The translations under genes were made by a program, and so were the position numbers. Shown here one piece after another: positions 44,965 to 54,227 of a stretch of DNA of 64,000 bases. The DNA comes from an uncultured Croceitalea sp. (GTDB taxonomy: Bacteria > Bacteroidota > Bacteroidia > Flavobacteriales > Flavobacteriaceae). The notes under the pieces were generated by a model. It did no database searches and had not been told where the DNA came from. It saw only the letters and a list, made by a program, of their open reading frames with translations. Every line of letters starts with the position of its first letter. Within the stretch, counting starts at the first letter, position 1. Location: assembly GCA_947499565.1 (NCBI GenBank), contig CANMOV010000002.1:186001-250000 (forward strand), given 5' to 3'.

Positions 44965-47103
44965 ATGCTAGAAATCGAAAGAATGGAATCTGAATTACAA
45001 GCGTCAAACGTAAAGGAATGGATGGTCGAACATTTACCTTATGAGGTAATGTGGATAAATGAAGGAGGGAAAATCATTTACGCGAACAGGAAATTTTGTG
45101 ACCGATTAGGCTACAGAAAGTCCGATTTAAAAGGGCTTTACATCTTTGATATCAATACTACTGCCACCAAGGAAAGTTGGAAGAATCATTGGGAACTAGT
45201 GAAAAAGGAAAAGATCCAACACTTTAAGGAGACCCATGTAAATAAAAGCGGCAGATTTTATGAGGTAGAGGTTTTTGCACAATTTTTCTCAAATAATAGA
45301 AATGGTTTAATCTGTGCTATAGTTCATGATATTACCCAATCCAGTTTTTACAAGAATTTGATGGATAGCACGGAAACCATCGCCCATGTTGGCGGCTGGA
45401 AACTAAATCTACAAGACGGTTCATTGATTGCTACTAAGGAGGCCATTCGCATGTTCAATGTCGATGATACCGATGATTTACGACCGGGTGAAATCATCCA
45501 TTATTTTAAGGATACTGAAAAGATAAAAAGCCTGCTCCGAGGAGTAATTCAAAAAGCGGCTCCCTACGATGAAATCTTAGAAACAAATGAAAGCCCACCT
45601 AGATATATAAGAGTAGTTGCAAAGCCAGTTCTTAAAGGCGATAAAGTGTTTAAGGTTTTAGGTATATATCAAGATGTGTCTAGTCAGCAATTCAAAGAAA
45701 AAAAGCTACAATTCTATAAGGAAATAATCGATAATACGAACGACTTAATATATGCATATAATGTAGAAGGGCAGCTACTACATTACAGTAAATCAGTTAG
45801 TAATCAGCTTGGTTTTACCCCTAAAGAACTCAATGGATTTAGTATCTATGACCTAGACCCTAACATTACTGAGGATTGGTGGAAGAGTCATTTTAAAGAA
45901 ATAAAAGATAAAGGAGCGTTACGTCTTGAATGGTTGATAACCCGCAAGGATGGCACCAAGTTTCCTGCAGATATAACGGCCAATCACTTATACTACCACG
46001 GACAGGATATCAACTGTGCGGTTGTGAGGGATATTACAGATCGAAAAATGAGGGATTTAAAACTCTATGAGGCTTTGGAGGAAATCAAATCATTAAAAGA
46101 ACGGTTGGAAATTGAAAATGAATATTTACAAGAGGAGATTAGCGGGAAAATCAATTACGGAAACATCATCTGTAAAAGTGAGGCATTTAAAAAAGTATTG
46201 GAAAAGGTGGAGCAAGTATCACCTACCGACACTACTGTATTAATAACGGGTGAATCGGGCACTGGTAAAGAATTAATTGCAAGTGCCCTGCATGCCAACA
46301 GTAAAAGAAATGAAAGGCCGTTAATCAAAATAAACTGTGCGACCCTGCCTAATGAACTTATAGAAAGTGAATTGTTCGGTCATAAAAAAGGGGCGTTTAC
46401 GGGTGCAGTAAATGATAAGATAGGCAAGTTTACCTTGGCAGACGGAGGAACTATTTTTCTTGATGAAATAGGAGAAATGCCCATTGATTTGCAACCTAAA
46501 CTGTTACGCGTATTGCAGGAAGGCGAATATGACGAATTGGGCGGGACTAAAACCGTAAAAGTGGACGTAAGGGTGATAGCCGCTACTAATAGGAACCTTG
46601 AACTTATGATAAAGGAAGGCAGTTTTAGGGAAGACCTATACTATAGATTAAACGTTTTTCCAATCTACAATATTCCTTTACGGGCCAGAAAAGAAGATAT
46701 TCCCTTACTGGCACAATACTTCTTGGAAAAGTATGCGGCAAAGGCTGGAAAAGCTTTCAAGCGATTGTCAAAAAAAACGGTCGAGCTTTTGTTGAATTAT
46801 AATTTTCCAGGAAACGTTCGCGAGTTGGAGAATTTAATTGAACGTGCGGTAATTGTTGAAAATGGGACCACGCTCAAACCAGGTGAATGGATACCTAACA
46901 GAACTGCTGAAGTCGTCAATGATGAGTTTAAATCTTTTGAAGCCATGCAACGCGACTACATTATATCAGTTTTGAACCATACCAATTGGCGCGTCAGTGG
47001 AACAAGGGGCGCTGCCACTATTCTAAATATGAAGGATAAAACGCTTTTTGCTAAAATGAAACGGTTGGGTATTGAAAAAGAAATACGATTAAAAAACAAC
47101 TAA
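44965..47103 (+). CDS. PAS-domain sigma54-dependent transcriptional activator
   Basis: 712 residues: three PAS units (about 15-125, 130-235, 250-365; motifs VMWINEGGKIIYANRKFCDRLGY, HVGGWKLN, AYNVEGQLLHYSKSVSNQLGF), a coiled linker, an AAA+ domain (about 398-630; Walker A GESGTGKE, the sigma54-contact loop GAFTGA, Walker B TIFLDEIGEM), and a C-terminal Fis-like HTH (about 665-705). There is no receiver domain, so it senses directly through PAS. It is divergent from the pirin operon, which has a sigma54-type promoter. Confidence 0.93.
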   Translation: MLEIERMESELQASNVKEWMVEHLPYEVMWINEGGKIIYANRKFCDRLGYRKSDLKGLYIFDINTTATKESWKNHWELVKKEKIQHFKETHVNKSGRFYEVEVFAQFFSNNRNGLICAIVHDITQSSFYKNLMDSTETIAHVGGWKLNLQDGSLIATKEAIRMFNVDDTDDLRPGEIIHYFKDTEKIKSLLRGVIQKAAPYDEILETNESPPRYIRVVAKPVLKGDKVFKVLGIYQDVSSQQFKEKKLQFYKEIIDNTNDLIYAYNVEGQLLHYSKSVSNQLGFTPKELNGFSIYDLDPNITEDWWKSHFKEIKDKGALRLEWLITRKDGTKFPADITANHLYYHGQDINCAVVRDITDRKMRDLKLYEALEEIKSLKERLEIENEYLQEEISGKINYGNIICKSEAFKKVLEKVEQVSPTDTTVLITGESGTGKELIASALHANSKRNERPLIKINCATLPNELIESELFGHKKGAFTGAVNDKIGKFTLADGGTIFLDEIGEMPIDLQPKLLRVLQEGEYDELGGTKTVKVDVRVIAATNRNLELMIKEGSFREDLYYRLNVFPIYNIPLRARKEDIPLLAQYFLEKYAAKAGKAFKRLSKKTVELLLNYNFPGNVRELENLIERAVIVENGTTLKPGEWIPNRTAEVVNDEFKSFEAMQRDYIISVLNHTNWRVSGTRGAATILNMKDKTLFAKMKRLGIEKEIRLKNN

Positions 47104-47141
47104 TAACAATTAGGTTTAACTAGAAAAAGTAACAATAGACC

Positions 47142-47702
47142 ATGAACAACGAACTTACACTCCCTTGGATATTGGAAGGATACAGACTATTTGCCCACGA
47201 GGGACCCAAAGCCTTGAAAATAGAAGTGATGGCAAAAAAAATGGGTAAGAGCAAATCCTCCTTTTATTATCATTTTATCGATATGGAGCTCTTTATACAA
47301 GCATTGCTAGACTATCATCTTAGTAGGGCTGAAATTATCGGTGAGCGCGAAAGGCAATGTAAGAACGTTGATCCCGAGTTATTCAAATTACTTATTGAAA
47401 TAAAAGAAGATTTACTTTTTAGTCGTCAATTGAGAATAAATAGGAGAATTGTAGCTTATAAAGAATGTTTTGAAAAGGTCAATGAAATAATAGGAGATGC
47501 TATCGTCATCATTTGGTCTGAAGCTATAGGTTTAAACTACAACTCTAATGTGGCGAAATTAATTTTGGGCCTTACTATGGAGAATTTCTATCTTCAGATA
47601 ACCCCAGAAACCCTATCCTACGAATGGTTAAGGGGATATTTGGAAGATGTCAAAACAATGATAACAGAATTCCAAGATGCTGAGAAAAAGAAAAACCACT
47701 AG
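47142..47702 (+). CDS. TetR/AcrR family transcriptional regulator
   Basis: 186 residues. The N-terminal HTH PWILEGYRLFAHEGPKALKIEVMAKKMGKSKSSFYYHF fits TetR, with the YYHF recognition-helix ending. A helical ligand domain follows. It is 38 bp after the sigma54 activator on the same strand. A 16-bp dyad of TetR size occurs three times in the window (31711, 50015, 62507), and this is the only TetR protein here. A link is possible but untested. Confidence 0.88.
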   Translation: MNNELTLPWILEGYRLFAHEGPKALKIEVMAKKMGKSKSSFYYHFIDMELFIQALLDYHLSRAEIIGERERQCKNVDPELFKLLIEIKEDLLFSRQLRINRRIVAYKECFEKVNEIIGDAIVIIWSEAIGLNYNSNVAKLILGLTMENFYLQITPETLSYEWLRGYLEDVKTMITEFQDAEKKKNH

Positions 47703-47794
47703 TTATGGCGAATTTTTGATATGAATAATAATTGATTTTACATCAATATTTTAATTGACTCTAAATTTTTTCTAAAAAACAATCCATTTATACG

Positions 47795-49849
47795 TTAGCC
47801 GCTCTTTTTGACCCTATGTGTAATTCTACGATTAGTTATTATTACTTTCCTTTTTAAGCTTACTGTAGCAGTATCACTTAATCCCAAAGCAGGACATATA
47901 GAGATTGTTGAATCGGTTATTGTATAGGTGAAATTAGCCGTTGAAAAACCAGATGCTCCATTGTAAGTATAGGTAACCAAGCCATTATCTGCATCGTCTA
48001 TTGCTACAGAGCCAACAGATGGCTGTGTTATACTTACTATTGAAAAATCCTCTCCATCTGGTTCTGAATCATTTTCAAATAAGTTAAGTTGTACAGAAAT
48101 CGAATTATTATTAGGTACATATATCAAATCATCGACAGCGTCCGGTGGGTTGATGTTTTCGAGGACTTCGGCATCGGTCGTAGATAGGTTATAATTATTG
48201 GGATTTGCAATTTCTATAGGCCTAGCTATGATTGTCGAGGATAAGCGAGTAAATCCTTCCATTGAATCATAAAAATTTGGATATCTAACTTCTATGGTGT
48301 ATGTCTGATCTTCTCCTAAAGGTAGTCCGAAATGCACTTTTTGAGGTGTTTGGGTCCCATGCCCATAAACACCATTGACCTGTCGTAATCCACTAATAAT
48401 ATTTCCAGAACAATCCTTAAGAATAACATTAGTTCCAATCGCAACTCGTGCTGGATTTCCCCCGGCAGAACCATTGGCACCTCTATCTTCTGTAACATCA
48501 ACAAAAAGATGATTTGTTCTATTAGCTAAAGGTAAATTGTTTATAAATAGCTGGTTTCCTGAGTTATGGTTAATATTCATGTAAATATCTAAATCTCCAT
48601 CATTATCAATATCGAGCATTGTAACGCCTTCACCATTTCTGTTATTAAAAGTTTCAGAATCAAGAAGGAATGTCATTTCAGTGCCACTTCTAATGACCCC
48701 AGGTGCGGGTGTTGGACTGTTTAGTTGATTAATATAAAGATAGCTTCTACTGTTTCCTACAAATAGAATATCTATATCCCCATCATTATCAACATCCCCT
48801 CCAGCAAGGGCATCAATTCTGCCGCTCGAAAAACCTCTATCAGTATTACTTGGTTGGGGTAATCCGGGAAAAACGTTATTCATGGAAAACCAAGTTCCAT
48901 TACCATCGTTCCTAAAAATTTGAGTTAATCCATTCTCAGTCCAAACGGCATCTAAATCACCATCATTGTCCAAATCCCATAGGGCATTGCCTCCCTTATT
49001 GGCGTTTGCAGCTTGTGCCAAATCAGAACCATTTGTAAAAACCCCTCCTTGATTTAAAAAGAAATCGTTTTCATCTCTTTTTCTCATAAAAATATCCACC
49101 CACCCGTCATCATTGACATCTGCGGCAGTACCATAGTCCCCGTCAGTAGCAAATTGGTTAAGACCAAACTGGATATTAGGACTACCGGTTTGATCTGTAA
49201 TATGAGTAAACAAACCTGATGTTGGTGGGTTTACCACGGCGTGTGTAACATGTGATATGTAATTATTTCTAAGTAGTTCTATACCATGATTATGGTTATC
49301 AAAAAAAATGTCCAAATCTCCATCACCTTCAAAATCAAAAAATCCAGCTCCTTCAGCATTCATAGGGTTTACTCTTAATGTAGAGGAGTTGTTGGCTGAA
49401 ATAGTAAATGGTTGAGTACCCCCAACTCCATCACCAAAAGTCCCTGTTGGATTTTGCAGGAAAATTTGAATTAAATTAAACGAATTCATCATAAAATCTG
49501 GCTTTCCATCTCCATTCAAATCACCCCAGATTGCTTGCCTTTCAGCTCTAGCATTTAACATTCCCGGCACTAGAGTGGGTTGAACATTGGTGAAAGTTCC
49601 ATTCCCATTATTACGCATTAAGTGATTTCTAACAGAATTACTGTTTAGCAAAACCAGCACATCCAAATCTCCATCTAAGTCATAATCAGCCCAGGCATGT
49701 CCGCCATCTTTGGAAGAACCAATATTCAAGTTGTAAGAAGCTGCATCCTCCGAAAATGTAGTTTGAGCATTTAAGGTATTTCCAAAAAAATAAAGGAGCA
49801 ATACAGCATAGAGAAAAATTTTATTAAACTGTTCATCCATAAATTTCAT
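47795..49849 (-). CDS. FG-GAP/VCBS repeat protein with ASPIC/UnbV domain
   Basis: Start taken at ATG 49849; TTG 49864 and ATG 49840 are alternatives. The signal peptide ends FFGNTLNAQ. Residues about 50-440 contain seven-bladed-propeller-type repeats with Ca-binding DxDxDG motifs (ADYDLDGDLDVL, DVDNDGDIDILF, DIDNDGDLDIYM). An ASPIC/UnbV domain follows (about 460-540), then a cadherin-like ENDS/DPDG unit (about 575-660). The C-terminus ends in basic IITNRRITHRVKKSG. I see no standard T9SS type A or B domain, unusual for such a protein. Confidence 0.85.
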   Translation of the reverse strand: MKFMDEQFNKIFLYAVLLLYFFGNTLNAQTTFSEDAASYNLNIGSSKDGGHAWADYDLDGDLDVLVLLNSNSVRNHLMRNNGNGTFTNVQPTLVPGMLNARAERQAIWGDLNGDGKPDFMMNSFNLIQIFLQNPTGTFGDGVGGTQPFTISANNSSTLRVNPMNAEGAGFFDFEGDGDLDIFFDNHNHGIELLRNNYISHVTHAVVNPPTSGLFTHITDQTGSPNIQFGLNQFATDGDYGTAADVNDDGWVDIFMRKRDENDFFLNQGGVFTNGSDLAQAANANKGGNALWDLDNDGDLDAVWTENGLTQIFRNDGNGTWFSMNNVFPGLPQPSNTDRGFSSGRIDALAGGDVDNDGDIDILFVGNSRSYLYINQLNSPTPAPGVIRSGTEMTFLLDSETFNNRNGEGVTMLDIDNDGDLDIYMNINHNSGNQLFINNLPLANRTNHLFVDVTEDRGANGSAGGNPARVAIGTNVILKDCSGNIISGLRQVNGVYGHGTQTPQKVHFGLPLGEDQTYTIEVRYPNFYDSMEGFTRLSSTIIARPIEIANPNNYNLSTTDAEVLENINPPDAVDDLIYVPNNNSISVQLNLFENDSEPDGEDFSIVSITQPSVGSVAIDDADNGLVTYTYNGASGFSTANFTYTITDSTISICPALGLSDTATVSLKRKVIITNRRITHRVKKSG

Positions 49850-50014
49850 CAATATTACTCTCAATCAATAGGAGTTTATAAAGTAAATGATTAGTTATTC
49901 CAAGTACTAAAAAGATTTTAACCTTGTTAAACAGAATCTTCATAAGTTATGTGCGAAATAATTGAGCAAATTTTAACACCCTTTGCAAGGTTAACTAATA
50001 AAACCAAGTTATAG

Positions 50015-50030
50015 TAGACGGTTCCGTACA
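50015..50030. promoter_or_regulatory. Candidate operator, dyad variant TAGACG-GTTC-CGTACA
   Basis: Same layout as 31711-31726 and 62507-62522, with the left half-site diverged. It is about 165 bp upstream of the FG-GAP gene. In the 550-bp gap to the PIG-L gene there is also a weak AAGTGTA/TACACTT stem at 50363-50392, a possible PIG-L terminator. Nothing else was seen. Confidence 0.4.
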
Positions 50031-50413
50031 ATGACTGCAAACAATAATCGCAAAATAGTATTCTTATCCAAACTGTTCGTTTATAGGGTGATTACCCAAT
50101 AGAATTGAGCTAAACTTTAAAAAAAGAGGAGGTATAATCGAACTCATTCATTGGATAAAGTTTAATAGAAAGGACACATAAATCTAAGGGTGGATTATTC
50201 TCCATTTCATCTTAAATGTCATGAATCAGGTTATTAACTATATTCGATACCTGGTGAAAAAACTGTTTGAAATCGTATTTGCACTTTATACCCTAAGTAT
50301 GAACTATGAAAGCACGGGCTTTAGGTAGCAGCTTAATTTGAAGGGGGCACCTTTCAAAAATTAAGTGTAAACCCTCACAAATAAGTACACTTTATTTGAC
50401 TAGAAGGTTTAGT

Positions 50414-51094
50414 TTAAAACCTTGAGTTATTCTTGGTGTGTGCAACGAAAGCTTCAGCATGTTCATAACCACCTTGCATACCCCTAAATTCTTCCATTTT
50501 ACCATGATCACCGGGATAATATTGTTTAATATTTTGACTTGAATGCACAAAACAGGCTTTATGCTTTATATCAATTACTGAGGTGATATCCACAAAATCA
50601 GTTGGGTTGAACGTTTGTGTTTGCTCTCCGGTAAGGACTTCGTAATAATAAAAGTTTGGACGGTTCTCCATTCCAAGCCAAGCATCGTAAGTAAGGATAG
50701 AACAGATTCGATGGTCCCTATGGGCATCAATGGGCCAATGTGTAAATAGTAAATCAGGTTTTTCGGCCTTTAGGAATTCACTCATTTGGAGATAAGCCTC
50801 TTCGTTCACAACTGTACTTCCATCAATTTGCCCTAAAAAGAAATACTTCGCCTTTAAAATTTCGCAAGCCTTTTTGGCCTCTATTGTTCGGATTCTTGCC
50901 GCATCCTCATGGGAAACTCCATATATTCCTGCTTCACCTTTTGTTAAGTAACCAATGGTGACCTCATGGCCTTCATTTGTCATTTTTGCAATTAAACCGC
51001 CGCAGCCAGTTTCAGGGTCATCAGGATGGGCGCCGGTTACAACAATTTTTAGTTTTTCATTATTCCTTGAAACGTAAAAAGGAGCTCCAAACAT
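50414..51094 (-). CDS. PIG-L family (LmbE-like) deacetylase
   Basis: 226 residues from ATG 51094. The zinc motif AHPDDPETGCGG (H-P-D-D) and HWPIDAHRDHR are typical of PIG-L/LmbE N-deacetylases acting on GlcNAc-containing or similar substrates. The frame stays open upstream to about 51217 and encodes a Tat-like leader (LNISRRNAIKKGVTGIGFS), but that stretch has no ATG, GTG or TTG. Either a rare start (ATT or ATA) is used, or the leader lost its start codon and the protein is now cytoplasmic. Confidence 0.87.
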   Translation of the reverse strand: MFGAPFYVSRNNEKLKIVVTGAHPDDPETGCGGLIAKMTNEGHEVTIGYLTKGEAGIYGVSHEDAARIRTIEAKKACEILKAKYFFLGQIDGSTVVNEEAYLQMSEFLKAEKPDLLFTHWPIDAHRDHRICSILTYDAWLGMENRPNFYYYEVLTGEQTQTFNPTDFVDITSVIDIKHKACFVHSSQNIKQYYPGDHGKMEEFRGMQGGYEHAEAFVAHTKNNSRF

Positions 51095-51366
51095 AGAGAA
51101 CCCAATTCCCGTAACCCCTTTTTTTATGGCATTTCTTCTCGATATGTTTAATGTCTTCTTAATTTTTTTATCAAAGTATGTTAGTATTTCAATTTTCTGT
51201 TTCCAACGAATGGATTTTTAAAGTCCCTATTTCAATCAAAAGCGGAAATAAAACACTAAAGTTGTGGAAATTAATTTTAATGTAAAAATATATTTACATT
51301 TTAAGATATTGTATACGCTAGTGTCCATTAAGCTAAAGGCAATTCAATTTTTACCATATTGTTTTA

Positions 51367-51505
51367 CAAAATTCAAACAAAACGATTATGTTTTGAATGA
51401 TAGTTTATAAATCAAGTCTTTGTCCAACTTATACCATTTGCCAACTATGAAATTTATTAATTTAGGAAATTGGTTTAGTAGTTTTTAAAAGGGCTGTTTT
51501 ACAAG
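51367..51505. repeat. Diverged dispersed repeat, copy 1 (cf. 62564-62702)
   Basis: About 139 bp alignable with the region at 62564, best around AGTTTATAAATCAAGTC and CAACTATGAAAT. Neither copy has an intact reading frame. The rest of the 567-bp gap upstream of the PIG-L gene shows nothing else. Confidence 0.6.
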
Positions 51506-51661
51506 ATATTTTTTAATTTGGCAGGGTATAGTCTACCTAAAAAATCAATGGTTGTATCAAGAAGTTTTAATAGTGATTACATCACCTTTATTACCAATTC
51601 TAGTAGAAGACCAGAAATGAGATACTAGGATGATAAAAGATGACCGTTTGTAAGATTCTTG

Positions 51662-52603
51662 CTAATTGTGCCCAACTTCTTTTAAACCCATATGATAATC
51701 TACACTATATAGAAGTAAGAAATCTGATTGTTCCCAAGAAGGATACAATTCTTTCATTATATGATTTGCTTCATCTTTAGATTCTGATGTATCTATCGTT
51801 GATTCGAAGTCAGATATATACTTCAAAACAACATCAAATATTTTGGCATCTGAGCTACTTCCATGACCAGGATATATAATCGTCTCAGTAGTTTCATATT
51901 TCTCTTTAAAATTTCGAAGTTCAGATTTCCAATTTGCAATATGAGCTGAATCAACGCCTTGTCCAAGCCATAAATGAACTCCATTATAGCAAAAATCTGA
52001 AGTAAAAAGAGCATTTAAATCCTTAGAGTAAACAGTTGTCAAGTGTTCGGCTTCGGTAGGTTTATAGTCACTCTTTAATTCTAAAGTTCCTCCTCCATTT
52101 AATGTAAAGGTATTTGAACTCAATATGTTTATCTGATTTTCGTAATCAAAACCTGATGGATTTTTATCTGACTGTGGTTTTAAATTCGGCTCACCGTCTA
52201 ACCAACCGACACTTTCCATCCATTTGCTAAAACCAATGATATCTTTTTTGATTTCTTTAGTTGGAACCACTATTTCCGCATTAGGAAATTCTTTTTTTAA
52301 AATATCCATTCCTATATAATGGTCGGGATGACCATGAGTAATTAGGATATGGGTAAGGGGCAATTTTTTTGTCTTAATAAATTGGGCTAATTTTTTAGCA
52401 TCCTTTGTGCTTCTTAACACATCCATGACCATTAATGATTTGCCATTACTAAAAAGATAACTGTTTACAGAAGCTTCTTTGCCTTTAAATACTTCTACTG
52501 ATAGCTTATAATTTTTAATATCGCTTTCTTTTTTGCTTTTTAATTGACAAGAGAGTATAGTTCCTGATAAGATTGTTATTAGAAAACATCTAGATAGTTT
52601 CAT
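51662..52603 (-). CDS. MBL-fold metallo-hydrolase, lipoprotein
   Basis: 313 residues; lipobox in FLITILSGTILSCQ. Metallo-beta-lactamase fold motifs: ILITHGHPDHYIG (HxHxDH), AEHLTTVY, LFTSDFCYNG and IIYPGHGSS. The fold covers lactonases, glyoxalase II and others; nothing narrows it further. It is transcribed divergently from an HxlR regulator with a 105-bp shared intergenic region, so it is that regulator's likely target. Confidence 0.9.
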   Translation of the reverse strand: MKLSRCFLITILSGTILSCQLKSKKESDIKNYKLSVEVFKGKEASVNSYLFSNGKSLMVMDVLRSTKDAKKLAQFIKTKKLPLTHILITHGHPDHYIGMDILKKEFPNAEIVVPTKEIKKDIIGFSKWMESVGWLDGEPNLKPQSDKNPSGFDYENQINILSSNTFTLNGGGTLELKSDYKPTEAEHLTTVYSKDLNALFTSDFCYNGVHLWLGQGVDSAHIANWKSELRNFKEKYETTETIIYPGHGSSSDAKIFDVVLKYISDFESTIDTSESKDEANHIMKELYPSWEQSDFLLLYSVDYHMGLKEVGHN

Positions 52604-52708
52604 AAAGTAACTTAGTTTTTAATTATAACTTTGTTTGGCAAAGTAATTTTTTTTCTTTTGATGAAGAAGGCATTATTTTATTTCTGGTAACCTGCAAGTA
52701 ACCACAAA

Positions 52709-53029
52709 ATGAGATACATATATAAAAACCCTGAAAATTGCCCTGTAACAAAAATAATGTCGGTGCTAGGTGGAAAATGGAAGTTTATTATCCTTTACAT
52801 CATTAGGAAGTCATCAAAACGTTTTGGACAAATTAATCAATTTATCCCTAGCATTAGTAATAAGGTTTTGACAGAACAATTGCGAGAACTAGAAGATGAT
52901 GGAATTATAGAGAGAAGAGTTTTGACAGATAGAATTCCAGTCAATGTGGAATACAGTTTAAGTGAAAAAGGAAAAAAATTAATACCTCTTATAGAATTAA
53001 TGGAACAATGGGGAGAGAATATTTACTAA
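52709..53029 (+). CDS. HxlR family transcriptional regulator
   Basis: 106 residues, complete winged-helix HxlR domain: NCPVTKIMSVLGGKWKFIIL with the conserved Cys and GGKW, RFGQINQFIPSISNKVLTEQLRELEDDGIIERR, and VEYSLSEKGKKLIPLI. The single Cys may sense electrophiles or aldehydes, as in YodB/HypR. Divergent from the MBL-fold lipoprotein. Confidence 0.93.
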   Translation: MRYIYKNPENCPVTKIMSVLGGKWKFIILYIIRKSSKRFGQINQFIPSISNKVLTEQLRELEDDGIIERRVLTDRIPVNVEYSLSEKGKKLIPLIELMEQWGENIY

Positions 53030-53521
53030 TTGCATACAACAGTTCTATAAGATTACTATTGCGCATATATCTATTTTAGAAGTAAAATAATATCAATTAC
53101 CTATTACTCTCAAGGATAAGATAACCTAATCGTATAATATGCTCTTACAAATATTTGCAGCGTGATAATATTGAGTTACGAAAATTGAACACTACTATAA
53201 GCATATCTAAACCATCAGATAATAGAACTAATTGAGGAAAAAGAGAAAGCTCCGAAAAAAGTTAGTTTTAGAAGACTCATTGAAATTCGTCATTACTTCA
53301 AACCCATTCTTTTTTGAATAAACTACAAATAATATATATTCAACGTCTAGTCTTCAGCTTTCTTTTGAACTGCGGCCAACACCGTGAAACCTCATGCGTC
53401 CAAAATCTCATTCGTATTATTGCCTTTAGTATTGCTATTTTCATGGACATTTGGGCTGGTTTGGATTCGTATCTTGAATTTGGAAAAGTAGACCTCCGCG
53501 ACTAAATGATCTTTAGAGGAA
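53030..53521. other. Gap with possible protein debris
   Basis: No intact gene. A plus-strand frame around 53201-53317 reads AYLNHQIIELIEEKEKAPKK and then FRRLIEIRHYFKPILF before a stop. It has a protein-like composition but no start and no family I recognise, so it may be the tail of a lost gene. Confidence 0.25.
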
Positions 53522-53522
53522 T

Positions 53523-53553
53523 AAAAAAAAAGCGCAGGCCAGAGACCTGCGCT
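53523..53553 (-). terminator. Rho-independent terminator at the end of the SRPBCC block
   Basis: Perfect 8-bp stem AGCGCAGG/CCTGCGCT with a 7-base loop, followed on the minus strand by eight T. It lies 93 bp beyond the last SRPBCC gene and closes the minus-strand arm of the sigma-factor regulon. Confidence 0.85.
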
Positions 53554-53645
53554 ATCATTTTCATAGCCATACAAAATTCCTCAGCATGTAAACACCAACC
53601 TATCAATGAAAAAACCAGTCCATTCGTATGGCCAGAAAATTGTCA

Positions 53646-54176
53646 TTACATTTTGGCTTCCATTTTCGCCTCTGCAATAACATTCCCAACCATCTCATTC
53701 AAACTCTGGTCAATGAACCCGAAGAACTGCTCTTTGGTCATCTTGGGGTTTTCCATGAACTCCTCGAACTTGGAGGTCCATACGATCATCGATTTATTGT
53801 ACCCGAGATCCACTACGTTCCAGGTATTGACCATTCCTTTGATTGGTACGCCTTCTATAACGGAATAACTGTAAGTTCTATTGGCATCGCTGTAATCCAC
53901 AATGTTCTCCTTAAAGAACCCTTGGTTGTCCGGAGCATAACATACTCTTTGTCCACCTACGTCCTTTGGCCCTTTCCATTCCAATCTTGCAATACCCTTG
54001 GAATAGTTCTGGATCTCGTCCATTTTTCTTAGGACCGACCATACCGCATCCGCGGAGGCATCCACCACTTTGGTATACGTTTTGTTGGCATCGGCACTTT
54101 GGGCCTCAACATTGCTAAAGCTTAAGGCAAATACAAATGTTACTGCCAGCGAAAAAATTGATTTTTTAATTTTCAT
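53646..54176 (-). CDS. SRPBCC (START-like) protein, exported
   Basis: 176 residues, signal peptide SLAVTFVFALSFSNVEAQ. SRPBCC core: KVVDASADAVWSVLRKMDEIQNYSKGIARLEW, then GGQRVCYAPDNQGFFKENIVDY and TYSYSVIEGVPIKGMVNTWNVVDLG. The centre is very close to the lipoprotein at 57221 (FFKEKIVAF, YSLVEGVPVKGMVNTFKVVNLG), so the two are recent paralogues placed on opposite arms of the locus. These helix-grip proteins bind hydrophobic ligands in a deep pocket. No own sigma-type promoter is seen in the 51-bp gap upstream. Confidence 0.88.
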   Translation of the reverse strand: MKIKKSIFSLAVTFVFALSFSNVEAQSADANKTYTKVVDASADAVWSVLRKMDEIQNYSKGIARLEWKGPKDVGGQRVCYAPDNQGFFKENIVDYSDANRTYSYSVIEGVPIKGMVNTWNVVDLGYNKSMIVWTSKFEEFMENPKMTKEQFFGFIDQSLNEMVGNVIAEAKMEAKM

Positions 54177-54227
54177 CTTGTTTCTATTATTTAATTGTTA
54201 TTTACTATTTGAAAAATGATTTTAGGT

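Noticed and set aside
53392-53574. Minus-strand 60-residue ORF (FFYSSKDHLVAEVYFSKF)
   Set aside because: It runs through the strong terminator hairpin at 53523-53553, so it cannot be expressed sensibly from its strand.
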